Shown here: piece by piece, positions 50,259 to 59,902 of the stretch
Layout of the letters: each line of letters opens with the position of its first letter
Position numbering within the stretch: the first letter of the stretch is position 1
DNA from: Candidatus Accumulibacter sp. ACC003
GTDB taxonomy: Bacteria; Pseudomonadota; Gammaproteobacteria; Burkholderiales; Rhodocyclaceae
Assembly (NCBI RefSeq): GCF_907163085.1
Contig: NZ_CAJQTX010000004.1
Location: 566,421 to 630,420 of the forward strand
Direction of reading: 5' to 3'
DNA length: 64,000 nt
Program-made: the position numbers and the translations under genes
Notes under the pieces: generated by a model
The model's database searches: none
Seen by the model: only the letters and a program-made list of their open reading frames with translations
Told to the model about the DNA's origin: nothing

Positions 50259-52333
50259 TGGGTGAGACACACGCGAAAGTGCAGGCACGACACCTCAAGA
50301 GAAATGCCTATCTCTACGTGCGCCAGTCGACACTGCGCCAGGTCCTCGAGAATACCGAGAGTACCAAGCGCCAGTATGCTTTGCGCGAGCGGGCCGTGGC
50401 GCTGGGGTGGCGTCTCGATCAAGTCATCGTCATCGATTCTGATCTCGGGCAATCGGGCGCGAGTGCAGTGGATCGCGAAGGTTTCCAGCATCTGGTCAGC
50501 GAGGTCGGTCTGGGGCGGGCGGGAATCGTCATGGGCCTGGAAGTGTCGCGTCTGGCGCGCAATTCGACCGACTGGCACCGCCTCCTGGAAATCTGTGCGC
50601 TGGCCGACACGCTGATCCTGGACGAGGACGGGGTGTACGACCCGGCGCACTTCAATGATCGCTTGCTGCTCGGTCTGAAGGGAACGATGAGCGAAGCCGA
50701 GCTGCACGTCTTGCGGGCCCGGTTACGCGGCGGCATCCTCAACAAGGCACGCCGTGGCGAACTGGAGATGCGCTTGCCGATTGGCTTTGACTACGATCCG
50801 GCCGGGCGCGTCCGTCTGGATCCCGATGTCCGTGTTCAGGAAAGCCTGCGCCAGTTCTTCCGGACGTTTCGGCGCACCGGCTCGGCGACGGCGACGGTCA
50901 AGGCCTTTCGTGCCGAAGGGCTGAGCTTCCCGCACCGGATTTACCGCGGCCCCCAAACCGGCGAGCTGTTGTGGACTGATCTCGAACACTCGCGCGCGCT
51001 ATGGCTTCTGCATCATCCGCGTTATACCGGCGCCTTTTGCTTTGGACGCACGCGCGTACGCAAACGGCCCGACGGTTCTTGCCAGCATCAACGGCTGCCG
51101 ACGGAAGAATGGATCGCGCTGATTCGTGACGCCCACCCCGGGTACATCACCTGGGACGAGTACGAGCAGAACCTCCAGATCCTGCGTGACAATACCCAGG
51201 GGCCGGCCGCGGGGCGTGATCGGGGCCCGCCGCGTGAAGGGCCGGCGCTGCTACAGGGATTGCTGATCTGCGCCAAGTGTGGTGATCGCATGACCGTGCG
51301 CTATCACCTGCAAGGCGCACGGCGCGTGCCGGATTATCTCTGTCAGCACCACGGTGTCGCGCATGCCGAACCTATCTGTCAGCAGATCGTGGGCGGCGAA
51401 CTCGACGCGGCCATCGGCCGCTTGCTGGTGGAGGCGGTGACCCCGGTCACCCTGGAGGTGGCGCTGGCCGTGCAGAAGGAACTGGAGAGTCGCTCCGAGG
51501 AAAGCGACCGCTTGCGCCGTCAAGCCGTTGAACGGGCACGCTACGAGTCCGATCTGGCACGCCGCCGGTATATGCGCTGCGATCCCGACAACCGCCTGGT
51601 CGCCGACTCGCTGGAAGCGGAATGGAACCAGGCGCTGCGCAACCAGACGGCGGCCCAGGAGCACTACGACAAACAGCGCGAGAGCGAGACCGGGCTCGAC
51701 GACCAGCAGCGCGCCGCCATCCTGGCGCTGGCGAAAGACTTCCCGCGACTGTGGAACGATCCCCATACGGCTGACCGGGAGCGCAAACGCATGGCTCGCC
51801 TGCTGATTGCCGATGTCACCTTGCTCAAGGAGAGCGGGGTCCGGGCGCAAGTGCGCTTTCACGGCGGTGCGACGCACACGCTACACCTTCCCCCGCCCAA
51901 GCCGGCCTGGCTGCTGCGCCAGACACCGGCCAAGGTGGTGGCCGAGATTGACCGACTCCTGGAAGATCATACCGACGGCGAAATCGCCGCCTTGCTCAAC
52001 GGCCAGGGCTTGCTCTCGGGCGAGGGCAAACCCTTGCATCGCCTGATGGTTCGTCACATCCGAATGGCCTATGCGCTCCCCAGTCGTCATGATCGCCTGC
52101 AGACACGTGGCTTGCTGACCCTGCATGAAATGGCACAGCGTCTCGACATCTGTTCGGACACCCTCAAATACTGGCGCCGCGCCGGCCTGCTCAAAGCGCA
52201 CAAGTATGACGACAGGGGCGGCTACCTCTTCGAACTGCCTGATTCTGACACGCCGATCAAGCATCAACATCAAGGCAAAACCACAGGCAAATCAACCACC
52301 CGCGAGGGAAGTTTCCCCGCACATACCGCATGA
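50255..52333 (+). CDS. Large serine recombinase
   Basis: A 692-residue recombinase. The N-terminal resolvase domain has AYLYVRQSTLRQVLENTEST with the nucleophile Ser, and VMGLEVSRLARNSTDWHRLL with the conserved Arg residues. The recombinase domain follows (~180-300), then a zinc ribbon (LLICAKCGDRMTVRY ... YLCQHHG ... EPIC), a coiled-coil stretch (~410-480) and a C-terminal MerR-like helix-turn-helix (LTLHEMAQRLDICSDTLKYW). The frame is complete, so the element may still be mobile. Confidence 0.92.
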   Translation: MMGETHAKVQARHLKRNAYLYVRQSTLRQVLENTESTKRQYALRERAVALGWRLDQVIVIDSDLGQSGASAVDREGFQHLVSEVGLGRAGIVMGLEVSRLARNSTDWHRLLEICALADTLILDEDGVYDPAHFNDRLLLGLKGTMSEAELHVLRARLRGGILNKARRGELEMRLPIGFDYDPAGRVRLDPDVRVQESLRQFFRTFRRTGSATATVKAFRAEGLSFPHRIYRGPQTGELLWTDLEHSRALWLLHHPRYTGAFCFGRTRVRKRPDGSCQHQRLPTEEWIALIRDAHPGYITWDEYEQNLQILRDNTQGPAAGRDRGPPREGPALLQGLLICAKCGDRMTVRYHLQGARRVPDYLCQHHGVAHAEPICQQIVGGELDAAIGRLLVEAVTPVTLEVALAVQKELESRSEESDRLRRQAVERARYESDLARRRYMRCDPDNRLVADSLEAEWNQALRNQTAAQEHYDKQRESETGLDDQQRAAILALAKDFPRLWNDPHTADRERKRMARLLIADVTLLKESGVRAQVRFHGGATHTLHLPPPKPAWLLRQTPAKVVAEIDRLLEDHTDGEIAALLNGQGLLSGEGKPLHRLMVRHIRMAYALPSRHDRLQTRGLLTLHEMAQRLDICSDTLKYWRRAGLLKAHKYDDRGGYLFELPDSDTPIKHQHQGKTTGKSTTREGSFPAHTA

Positions 52334-52357
52334 GGTGCAATATGCAGCACACTCCTT

Positions 52358-53062
52358 GCGATCGGGTTTGTTCACCGCGTGCGCGCGGAAAGCGAAGCCC
52401 AGCGTGCGCGCCAGAGCGACCATCTCGGGTGCGAACACGGCCTCGTCGCCGGCCCCGGCGACGACGATCACGCTGGTATTGTCGATGACGCAGGTCGGGC
52501 AGCTGCCGGCCATGAAACGGACAGCTTCGAGCAGGAACTGCTTGGCTTCGAAACGCGTGAAACGCGGAAAGTACTGAACGAAGAGCCGCCGCGAATACGC
52601 CAGGATCAGTGAGGCGCATTGCGCCGTCAGCGGCTTGCCGGCCAGGATCACGCGATGCGGCGAGGTGTCGTGCTGCATCTCCTGGCCTGGGGCGAAGTAA
52701 TACTCGCCGGCGCGTTTCGGCGGCGTGCGCAGATCGGCATCGCGGATCCAGCGGGTCAGCGTGCTGTAGCCCGGACGAAGGTCCAGCTCCGCGGCCAGCA
52801 TCTCCTGGATCCGCACCCCATTGCCGCGCGCGCGCTCGAAGGCCGAGACCAGCCAAAGCCGAACCGGCGCTGGGCACGCGACAGGCGCCGGGCACGCGGC
52901 TGGCCGAGCGCCCTCTGCGGTATCGGGCGGGGAAGCCGCCGGATACCGCAGGATACGGCGAACGGTGTTACGCGAGAGCTTCAAGAGCCGGCTGATCTCG
53001 CGCAGCGCCAGACCTTGCTGATGCAATGTCAGCACGGCTTGATGAATTTCGGGCGATTTCAT
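52358..53062 (-). pseudogene. istA: IstA transposase, N-terminal piece
   Basis: From ATG 53062 the frame gives the helix-turn-helix (EISRLLKLSRNTVRRILRY), then the DDE core Asp residues in GQEMQHDTSPHRV and CPTCVIDNTSV. It is native to AVNKPDRK; the 22 codons after that (to 52292) come from the inserted element. Only the third catalytic residue is on the distant C-terminal piece, so this half is inactive alone. Confidence 0.88.
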
Positions 53063-53963
53063 CGGGGCATACCTTCCTCAGGTGGCACTGAAGAGACGCC
53101 AGCGCCAATTGCAAAGCGCCGACCGCGGCGGTGACGGCGGGCGGCAGCTCCGCTGGCGAGGGCGCCAGGGCGAACAACCGCCGAGTCAAGCGGGCGCCCA
53201 CCGCGTCGAGAATGCGGATGTCGGCCAGGACTTCGCCTTCCGGACCCTCGCGCAGGCTCTCGGCGCTCTTCTCGTCGGCTTTGGCGGTCAGCGAATTGAG
53301 CAACAGCTGTGGGGCCTCGACCATCCGCTCGCGCACCGTCCGCGAAGCGCCTTGATAGTGCGCGAACCAGGTCGCCAGCTGCCGGGTCGTCAGCGGCGTC
53401 GTGCGCAGGCTGGCCAGTAGTTGTTCGGCGTGGGCGCTGTTGGCGCGCGCCAACGGGCCGAGAATCCGCACCGCCGCCCAGGTCGAGACCTTTCCCTGGC
53501 GTACCGCCGTCAACACCGCATCCGAGAGGACCGTCACCAGTTGCAGGCGGCGACTGACCCAGCTCACGTCGCGGCCGCAGCGGCGGGCGATTTCATGCTG
53601 GCTCAGGGGGCCGCTGGCGATCAGTTCGCGCAGCAGCAGCGCTTCTTCGATCGGCGCAAACGCGCGGCTGCGGGTTCGTGCCAACACGCCCAGCAGGCCT
53701 TGCACCGGATCGCCGTCCCAGCATTCGACCTCGGCCGTATCCCGGCCGAGTTGCCGTAACGCGGCGACGCGTCGATAGCCGTCGAGCAGGATCGCCGAGT
53801 TGCCCTCGCCGGCGACCGCGATGCACGGGACGAGCTGGCCATTGACCGCGATCGATTGGGCCAGACGCGTGATCGCCGCCGTATCCAGCACGCGAAGATC
53901 GGCGTAGCGCAACTCCAGGCGGTGCAAATCCAGAGTCTGAGCCGTAGCGGCCGTGTGATCCAT
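52968..53963 (-). CDS. ParB-like nuclease-domain protein (IS21 passenger)
   Basis: A 331-residue protein. The ParB N-terminal fold is seen in LAQSIAVNGQLVPCIAVAGE and AILLDGYRRVAALRQLG; a helix-turn-helix follows in LSQHEIARRCGRDVSWVSRR. No partner parA is present. It overlaps the start of istA by 95 bp, so it belongs to the transposon operon. A role in target choice or immunity is only a guess. Confidence 0.82.
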   Translation of the reverse strand: MDHTAATAQTLDLHRLELRYADLRVLDTAAITRLAQSIAVNGQLVPCIAVAGEGNSAILLDGYRRVAALRQLGRDTAEVECWDGDPVQGLLGVLARTRSRAFAPIEEALLLRELIASGPLSQHEIARRCGRDVSWVSRRLQLVTVLSDAVLTAVRQGKVSTWAAVRILGPLARANSAHAEQLLASLRTTPLTTRQLATWFAHYQGASRTVRERMVEAPQLLLNSLTAKADEKSAESLREGPEGEVLADIRILDAVGARLTRRLFALAPSPAELPPAVTAAVGALQLALASLQCHLRKVCPDEIARNSSSRADIASARSGAARDQPALEALA

Positions 53964-54049
53964 GCGCTTGACCTCCTATGGCATCCAGCCTAGCGAGGCG
54001 ACCGCCGCAAGGCGATCGAGTCCTCTCTTTGCAAGCCGCGGCAGGGGCC

Positions 54050-54481
54050 TCAGGGCGAGGCGCAAGCGGCTGAAATAACGGTGATTTCGACCATCCACGC
54101 GTCCATCTTTGCAAACGACGCGTCCACCACCGGTGACAAACGGTAAGTGCCTGAGCGCAGCGGGATTTCCGGCTTTGACGCGTCCATCTTTGCAACGCCG
54201 GCCGGGGTGGGCGCGCGTTCCCGCTGCCGAGCCCGATTGCGTGCGACGTACTCCGGATGCTGCTCTCGATACGCCCGCCAGTAGTCGGGGTGACGCTCCG
54301 CCCAGGCCTTCTGCGCACGCTTCTGGTTATCGCGATAGTCGGGATCGTTCTGCCGCTTGGCCGCCTGCCAACGCCGTCGCCGTTCGCGCTGGCAGGCGGC
54401 GGCCGAACAGAAGCATTGGTCGGGGTTCTGCGGACGCGGCCGAAACGGCTGATGACACGCCTCGCACTGTCGGAATTCCAT
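54050..54481 (-). CDS. Cysteine-rich (zinc-ribbon-like) basic protein of the IS21 element
   Basis: The ATG at 54481 has GGAGAAAC upstream. The 143-residue product begins with a probable zinc site (CEACHQPF and CFCSAAACQRERRRR) followed by a long basic helix. It resembles small proteins encoded upstream of ParB-istA-istB in IS21-type elements. The function is unknown; nucleic-acid binding is likely from composition. Confidence 0.65.
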   Translation of the reverse strand: MEFRQCEACHQPFRPRPQNPDQCFCSAAACQRERRRRWQAAKRQNDPDYRDNQKRAQKAWAERHPDYWRAYREQHPEYVARNRARQRERAPTPAGVAKMDASKPEIPLRSGTYRLSPVVDASFAKMDAWMVEITVISAACASP

Positions 54482-54823
54482 GACGGTTTCTCCCCACACG
54501 ACGTCGTGCGGGAAGAATGGGCCTGGCCGGGCTTCCTGTCGCGCTGCCGGAGATCTGGCGAGGCCTGACCGCAACCTGGCGGCGGTCGGACTGCACTGAC
54601 GCGGCGAGCTTGGCGAAGGGGCTCGACCGCGCGATCAGAAGGTCGGGCAGGCGGAGCGACGCGCGCTGCCGCGTTGCCAACGGGCGTGGCCTGCCGAACC
54701 AAGCTTGGGGAGTTACGAAGTTCGGCTCCGGGGAGCCGCTGCGGACCTCAACCAGGGCTCAATGGGTCACGCTTGATGGGTCAGCTTTGGTGAGCAAAGA
54801 CGGGTCAGTTCCGGAGAGCGTCA

Positions 54824-55646
54824 AGGCCATGCCCGTGCTGTTGGGAAAGATCAGGTAATTGGCGTCCCGCAGCCGCTTGAACAGGCTCGCCGCGATCGTG
54901 GTGTGGGCGGCGTCGGCTGCGTTGCTCCCGTCCGGTGGTTGAGTCACGGCCGTCACCAGCAGCCGTAGGGATTTTGTTTCGGCTTCGCTGACGATCAGGC
55001 AAATGTCGTCTGCTTCACCCAGGCGGAGAAAATCCGCGGCCATACCCATGTCGCCCAGCGTGGCAGACAAACCAATTCGCTGCACCCGCCGCCCCAAGGC
55101 TTCCTCCAGGCGATGTAGCAGGGATTGCAGTTGCCGACCACGCTCGCAACCAATGAAACCATGCAGTTCGTCGACAACTACCGCTTCCAGCAGGCCGAAC
55201 AAGTGCCGCAGTTCGGCACCCCGACGGAAGAAGAGGGACTCCAGCGACTCCGGCGTAATCAACACCACACCACGAGGCTCAACCACAAAGCGCTTCCGTG
55301 GTGCTTCCCCGATGTCGCCATGCCAGGGATACACGGGCAAGTCCAGACGCTCGCACAAGAGGCTCAGGCGTTCGTACTGATCGTTGATGAGTGCCTTCAT
55401 CGGCGCCACATACAGCACCACGCCTTGGCCGTCGGAATTCCACAAGCGCGTGAGTAGCGGCAGGAAAGCAGCTTCGGTCTTTCCGGAGGCCGTGGCGGCG
55501 GCAATCACCACATCCTGCCGACCTTCGAGAATAGGAGCGAACGCCTCCGCCTGCGCGGGTCGCAAGCCAGACCAGCCCTGTTCCCACAGCCAGCGCTGTA
55601 GTGGTGGAGCAAGGAGACTGAGCGCAGGCGAGTCGGTGACGGCCAC
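54824..55646 (-). pseudogene. DEAD-box helicase, C-terminally truncated (SngC/BrxH-like)
   Basis: From ATG 55646 the frame has the Q-like LRPAQAEAFAPILEGRQDVV, motif I AAATASGKTEA, VAPMKALINDQYERL, motif II DELHGFIGCERG and motif III GLSATLGDMGMA. After NYLIFPNS the frame enters the IS21-like end and stops at 54759. The whole second RecA domain is absent. It follows the TerB_C-like gene by 20 bp, as in a co-transcribed defence operon. Helicases of this form occur in Shango-like and BREX-like systems. Confidence 0.8.
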
Positions 55647-55666
55647 GTTTTGGGGCGACGAACGCG

Positions 55667-56433
55667 CTATTCCGCTGCGCGTATTAATTCAGTTAGCGTC
55701 TTTCTGCAAACCACTACGGCGTCGTCGATGTGGTCCAGTGCGATCTCTCCGGTCAAATCGAGTGCTCTTTCATTGATTTCGTCAATCACGGCCGCAGGAA
55801 GCAAATCGAGTGGTAGGAGCTTGGAGCGGAATTCTGCGACGCTGATCGAGTCCAAGTCCACCAACCACCGAGCAACTCTAATTGCTGGTGTGGCTGCGCT
55901 GGTTGGAGTCGCTTCGTTCAAGCACAGTTCCGGCTGAGTAGTGGGCTCAAGCGGTTCATTGCCCGTCGTGCCCAATAAGGCACGGAGTTCGCTCATCTCA
56001 TGGGGGAATTGCTCCGGATGCCTTGTCAGGAGTTCTACCGCGGTGCGAACAACAGATTGCGCGTGATCGAAGCCAACTTGGAGGAATATAGGCTCAGGGG
56101 CAACTGCCCCGCTAGACGCGAGCGTAATCCGTCCGCCTTTCGTTGCGATGTTTTGTTGCGAATCTCGCGAACTTGATTCGAGCAGCTCGTCGTCAGCGGC
56201 TTGCTCCTTCGCTGACCTGCTGATGGGTTGCTCTATCGAGCACAGCCGATCAGACATGGGCTGCGCAGCCCGTTCCAACTCCAGAACTGTGGTGCACCGC
56301 TCAACCATATGGCCGTTACGCGCGGCAAGCCAAGCATAACGGACGTACTTGCTAGCTGCTTTGCGTAGTGAGCTTGACTTCTCCGAAACCAAAGAGAGAA
56401 ATGCCTTAATCTCTGGGTCCGAATTTGGATAAC
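55667..56433 (-). pseudogene. TerB_C-like domain protein, 3' part of a transposon-split gene
   Basis: The frame reads SYPNSDPEIKAFLSLVSEKS, then a variable middle, and ends VAEFRSKLLPLDLLPAAVID, EINERALDLTGEIALDHIDD. The last ~80 residues look like the TerB C-terminal domain (LLP-x-A-x-x-EINE-x-A). It is the continuation of the frame at 60311-61079: joining across the transposon with one GATAAC copy yields 509 codons. The TerB_C call is by eye. Confidence 0.6.
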
Positions 56434-56595
56434 TGTAGCGACGCAAAATGATGTCGGCCCAGACGCACAATCAAGGGGGCTTTCTGACGCAAATTAGTTG
56501 AGACGGATAGCGACTCCAGACGCACATTCGGTGATTCTCAAACCACATTACGTGAGACGGACGCACATTGTTGAGACGCTCAATCGCGTTCGCGG
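56434..56595. repeat. Left 162-bp terminal inverted repeat
   Basis: It contains the transposase-site-like decamers at 56440, 56462, 56486, 56519 and 56560 (GACGCAAAAT, GACGCACAAT, GACGCAAATT, GACGCACATT twice). It is the inverted match of 60149-60310. Confidence 0.92.
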
Positions 56596-56604
56596 TGCGG
56601 AGGG

Positions 56605-57576
56605 TCACAGCGGCAGTCCCACTGCCCGCATCTCCTCGATTAGTTCCGTCGATCGCTGCGGATTCAGCGTGCCGCGCAGCAGTTCGCGGATCTCCACCGG
56701 CTTCGCTTCGAACTGTTCGCATAAAGCGCGCACGTCGTACCCGTGCCGCGTCAGTTGGGGTTCCAGATCATCAATGCGCCTCGACAGCACCGTCTCAACG
56801 ATGGCGGCGTCGATTGGTTTCACACCGGCTTCAAAGCCTGCTTCGAAAGCGCGCACCAGGTGCCGCCCGATCTGCAGCGGGGTTTTGAGCCTTGCAGCCA
56901 GGAGGGTGGCCGCGTCGTCGGTCAGCACTGTGCCCGGCTCGACGCCCTCTTCGAGCGAGGCTTTCATCGCCCAGTCGATGTAGTCGCGCTGCCGGTCGCG
57001 CAGACCCCCAAACTCGAAGATGGTGGTCCGATCTCCCACCTCCTCCATCTTGGGGCGGCGCAGGTCGTTCTTGAGCTTGGGATGCCCGATCAGAACGATC
57101 GCCAACTGCCCGCCGCCGTCCACGACCAGCTCAAGCAAGCGTTTCAAGGCGGTCAGGGTTTTCGGGTGCAGGTCGTGCGCGTCATCGACGAACAGCGCGA
57201 CGGGTTTCTTGACCTTGCGGAATAGCTCTTGCAGATCCCGCTCGCGCCGCTCCGACTGGCTCGATATCGTGACCGTCTTCTCCGTCGACAGATCGTAGAA
57301 CAGTGCGGCAATCAGCAAGGGGACGGTGATTTTGGCCTTGTCCAGGGTCAAGGAGCGCGACACGATCACGCGCCCCTCCTTATCGAGGCTGTCGCGCAGG
57401 CGCCGCGCGAGCGCGGTCTTGCCGGAGCCGATCACGGCGGTCAGCGCGATCAGACGCCCTCCCTGGATCGCGGCTATCAGGTCGCGAGTCATTTGCTGGT
57501 GATGGTCGGTTTCGAAGAATCCAACATCCACGGGCGGACGCCTGAGGTGGTAGTGCCGCATGACTTCGGTGAGCAT
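56605..57576 (-). CDS. AAA ATPase of the transposon (TniB/MuB/ExeA-like)
   Basis: A 323-residue AAA+ protein. Walker A is ALTAVIGSGKTALARRL near residue 44, Walker B VALFVDDAHDLHPKTL near 125, and LAIVLIGHPKLKNDL the sensor I region. It would be the target-selecting regulator of the transposase. The start overlaps the transposase stop (TGATG). Confidence 0.88.
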   Translation of the reverse strand: MLTEVMRHYHLRRPPVDVGFFETDHHQQMTRDLIAAIQGGRLIALTAVIGSGKTALARRLRDSLDKEGRVIVSRSLTLDKAKITVPLLIAALFYDLSTEKTVTISSQSERRERDLQELFRKVKKPVALFVDDAHDLHPKTLTALKRLLELVVDGGGQLAIVLIGHPKLKNDLRRPKMEEVGDRTTIFEFGGLRDRQRDYIDWAMKASLEEGVEPGTVLTDDAATLLAARLKTPLQIGRHLVRAFEAGFEAGVKPIDAAIVETVLSRRIDDLEPQLTRHGYDVRALCEQFEAKPVEIRELLRGTLNPQRSTELIEEMRAVGLPL

Positions 57577-59237
57577 CAGGCGATTCCTCCTTTGCGCCCC
57601 GCCGGGAAGCGGGTGCGAATGGTTGCAATAATGACGGGCCGTGACAGGGTTTCCGCGAGTAGTTGCGTGATGAAGGCGCGGTCCTCATCGCCGAGCTTCG
57701 CAAGCGGCAAGCGCAACTCCTCGGCGATGGCCTGCCGAGCCGCTACCGCATTGGGGAAGGTCAGCTCGTGGAAAGGGTCCGGACCGTTGAACGGCTTCGC
57801 CGGCGGCATGAGCGCGGCGCTCGGCGGGGCGCACACCACAATGTCGCTCTCTCCGCTCACCGCAGCACGTGGGATGCTGATTTTCTCGGCCAACTGCGCC
57901 ACCTGGTCGGCACGATGCTCACGCCGACTCTTGCGATGCTTGCGGTAGCGATGGATCGGGATCGGCCCGCCGACCGGCTGAAACGGGCCGTAGCGGTCGT
58001 CCCCCAGTTCTGCGAAGAGTTCCTGATCGAACAAACCCCACCATACGATGACTTCCTCGCCGGCCAATTCGGCATCCACCTCGTAGGTCACGCCCGCGAC
58101 GGTCAGGCGGCAGTCGATCGCCACGGTACGCCGCTCCGGCTCGCGGGCGAAGGTGCAGAATCGTTCCCACGAACACATCGCCCGTAGCCCATCCGCGGGA
58201 AGGTGCGTAAGCCAGTCCTCCTGGCGGCTGTGGTCTTCGGTGCGGTGGTCCCGATGGTTGTACTTGATCACGTAGTTGACGAGCCAGCGATTGGCCTCCG
58301 CTTCGGTCGCTGGCTTGTGAAAGTGATACAGCGTCTCGTGCGCTTCCTTCACCGTCCGGAAGGGACGCTCCACCTTGCCCTTGCTGCGCGCCGTGGTGCG
58401 GCGACCGTCGCTATTGCGCGGCATATGCAGGATGACCTCGACGCCAAGGCACTCCATCACGCGGCGGAACACTGCCGACTTACCGACCGGCCCGTTGTCC
58501 AGTTGGATCGCGCTCGGGATGCCCTGCAACGGATTTCCTGCTTCCTCCTTGGCTGACATGGCGTTGAACAGAAACCTCAGCCCCGTCTCGACATCCTCGC
58601 CGTATACGCAGCGGTATTCCTGGTAGGCCACCCCCGAGCGATCGTCGACGACACTGAACAGCATCAGCATAGGCGCACCCTGCCGATCCGGATCGAGCCA
58701 CGGTGGGGTTTCCAGCTCCTTCAGGTCTGACGGACTCATGTCGAAGTGCCACAGCGCATTTGCAAATTCGGCCTGGAAGCGCACGGCCGGTGGCTCGCGC
58801 GTCATGCGATCCCGGTCATAGCCCAGCCGTCGTAGGTGTCGGTTGAGCGTGGATTCCGACAGCCGACCTGGCGGAAGCTTCTCGAGTCCATCCGGCGTCT
58901 CAACACCGTACTCAACGAGCAGTTCGAGAATCCGGGCATTCGACAGGCAGCGCCCTTTTTTGTTGGTGGTGCGAACTTTCAGGGCAGCGACGATCTCGCA
59001 CCAATGTTCGATTTCCACCGCCGGCATGATGCGCGGCTTGCCGCGATCTGCCCGGTGCGCGTCTTTCGGACGCCGATCGCCACGCAGAAGGCGATACAAG
59101 GTGGCGCGCGAGACCGCGTACAGGTTGGCCATCGAGTCCATCAGCGCCAGGCGCTCCGGATGTCGTATCGGCAAGGCTGCTAATCTGCGGCGCAAGGCCA
59201 CGATCGCCTCCATCGGAACGGCGACGCCGGCGTCCAC
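57576..59237 (-). CDS. Mu/TniA-like DDE transposase
   Basis: A 553-residue transposase from GTG 59237, sharing a base with the resolvase stop. Helix-turn-helix DNA-binding segments at the N-terminus (NLYAVSRATLYRLLRGDRR) precede an rve-fold core with LWHFDMSPSDLKEL (Asp), AIQLDNGPVGKSAVFRRVME (Asp) and SKGKVERPFRTVKEAHETL (Glu). A C-terminal beta-barrel region follows. The frame is intact. Confidence 0.9.
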   Translation of the reverse strand: MDAGVAVPMEAIVALRRRLAALPIRHPERLALMDSMANLYAVSRATLYRLLRGDRRPKDAHRADRGKPRIMPAVEIEHWCEIVAALKVRTTNKKGRCLSNARILELLVEYGVETPDGLEKLPPGRLSESTLNRHLRRLGYDRDRMTREPPAVRFQAEFANALWHFDMSPSDLKELETPPWLDPDRQGAPMLMLFSVVDDRSGVAYQEYRCVYGEDVETGLRFLFNAMSAKEEAGNPLQGIPSAIQLDNGPVGKSAVFRRVMECLGVEVILHMPRNSDGRRTTARSKGKVERPFRTVKEAHETLYHFHKPATEAEANRWLVNYVIKYNHRDHRTEDHSRQEDWLTHLPADGLRAMCSWERFCTFAREPERRTVAIDCRLTVAGVTYEVDAELAGEEVIVWWGLFDQELFAELGDDRYGPFQPVGGPIPIHRYRKHRKSRREHRADQVAQLAEKISIPRAAVSGESDIVVCAPPSAALMPPAKPFNGPDPFHELTFPNAVAARQAIAEELRLPLAKLGDEDRAFITQLLAETLSRPVIIATIRTRFPAGRKGGIA

Positions 59238-59902
59238 TATGTGCTCCGCTGAACAGTGAATGCCGTGTCTGGTGATTCGTCGCCCGTTCCGGTGCGCAGC
59301 AAAACAGTACCGGCGGCTTTCGGTGAACCATCACCGTTGACGTAGGTGTAAAGCGTGGTCGTCGTGATGCCCAAGCGCTTGGCGACGTCGGCAGTAACGG
59401 CCTTTGGATCCGACAGGGCTGCCATCGCCATGGTCAGCATTGCTCGATCCATCTTGCGCGGACGCCCACCCAAGCGCCCACGAGCACGTGCCGCCGCGAG
59501 ACCCGCCTGGGTGCGCTCGGCGATCAGTTCGCGCTCGAATTCGGCGAAGGCTGCAAAGATGCCGAAGGCCAGTCGTCCATTGGCGGTGGTGGTGTCAATC
59601 TGCGCCCCGGCGCCGGTCAGCACCTTCAAGCCGATGCCCCGCACGCGCAAGTCTTCGGCGGTGTTGACCAGGTGTCGAAGATCACGCCCCAGGCGATCCA
59701 ATTTCCAGAGGACGAGCGTGTTACCGGGCTGAAGTGCCTTGAGGCAAGCGATCAAGCCAGGACGCGCGTCATTGCGCCCTGAAGCCAGGTCTTCATAGAT
59801 GCGCTCGGGGTCGACGCCCGCAACAAGCAGTGCATTGCGCTGCGGAGCTACCGTCTGGGAGCCATCGGACTTCGATACCCTGGCGTAACCGATTAGCAGC
59901 AC
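59237..59902 (-). CDS. Small serine resolvase (TniR-like)
   Basis: A 221-residue resolvase/invertase. LIGYARVSKSDGSQTVAPQR contains the nucleophile Ser; LWKLDRLGRDLRHLV and EFERELIAERTQAGL are the family blocks, followed by a C-terminal helix-turn-helix (TADVAKRLGITTTTLYTYVN). It would resolve cointegrates. The 246 bp upstream (59903-60148) hold an inverted pair, GGTTTTCTGGTG...CACCAGAAAACC, a candidate res site. Confidence 0.92.
   Translation of the reverse strand: MLLIGYARVSKSDGSQTVAPQRNALLVAGVDPERIYEDLASGRNDARPGLIACLKALQPGNTLVLWKLDRLGRDLRHLVNTAEDLRVRGIGLKVLTGAGAQIDTTTANGRLAFGIFAAFAEFERELIAERTQAGLAAARARGRLGGRPRKMDRAMLTMAMAALSDPKAVTADVAKRLGITTTTLYTYVNGDGSPKAAGTVLLRTGTGDESPDTAFTVQRST

Larger units (their letters stand above)
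49002..52357 (+). mobile_element. Compact 3.36-kb serine-recombinase element inserted in istA
   Basis: Both junctions share CCTT (48998-49001 and 52354-52357); excising 49002-52357 restores istA exactly. The four genes inside run on the plus strand and fill nearly all of it: DUF5372-like, helix-turn-helix, small protein, large serine recombinase. The recombinase stop is only 24 bp from the right end. The outer sequences share a loose inverted similarity (TGCACGTGATGC against TGCACCTCATGC). Confidence 0.85.
47002..54823 (-). mobile_element. IS21-like element with passenger genes, itself carrying a serine-recombinase insertion
   Basis: The ends are related inverted repeats. Left: GACGCTCACGAAACCTGACC then CTTTTTCGCTCAC (from 47004). 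Right, read inward: GACGCTCTCCGGAACTGACC then CGTCTTTGCTCAC (from ~54822). Inside, on the minus strand, are a Cys-rich protein, a ParB-like protein, istA and istB. 47002-47464 is the non-coding 3' end of the element. The left and right flanks do not share a target duplication and the helicase cut on the right does not resume on the left, so a deletion or rearrangement accompanied insertion. Confidence 0.7.

Noticed and set aside
52292-52357. The last 22 codons of the istA N-terminal frame (ending CGETSLAGG) as native IstA
   Set aside because: They are encoded by the end of the inserted serine-recombinase element, antisense to the recombinase gene's 3' end.
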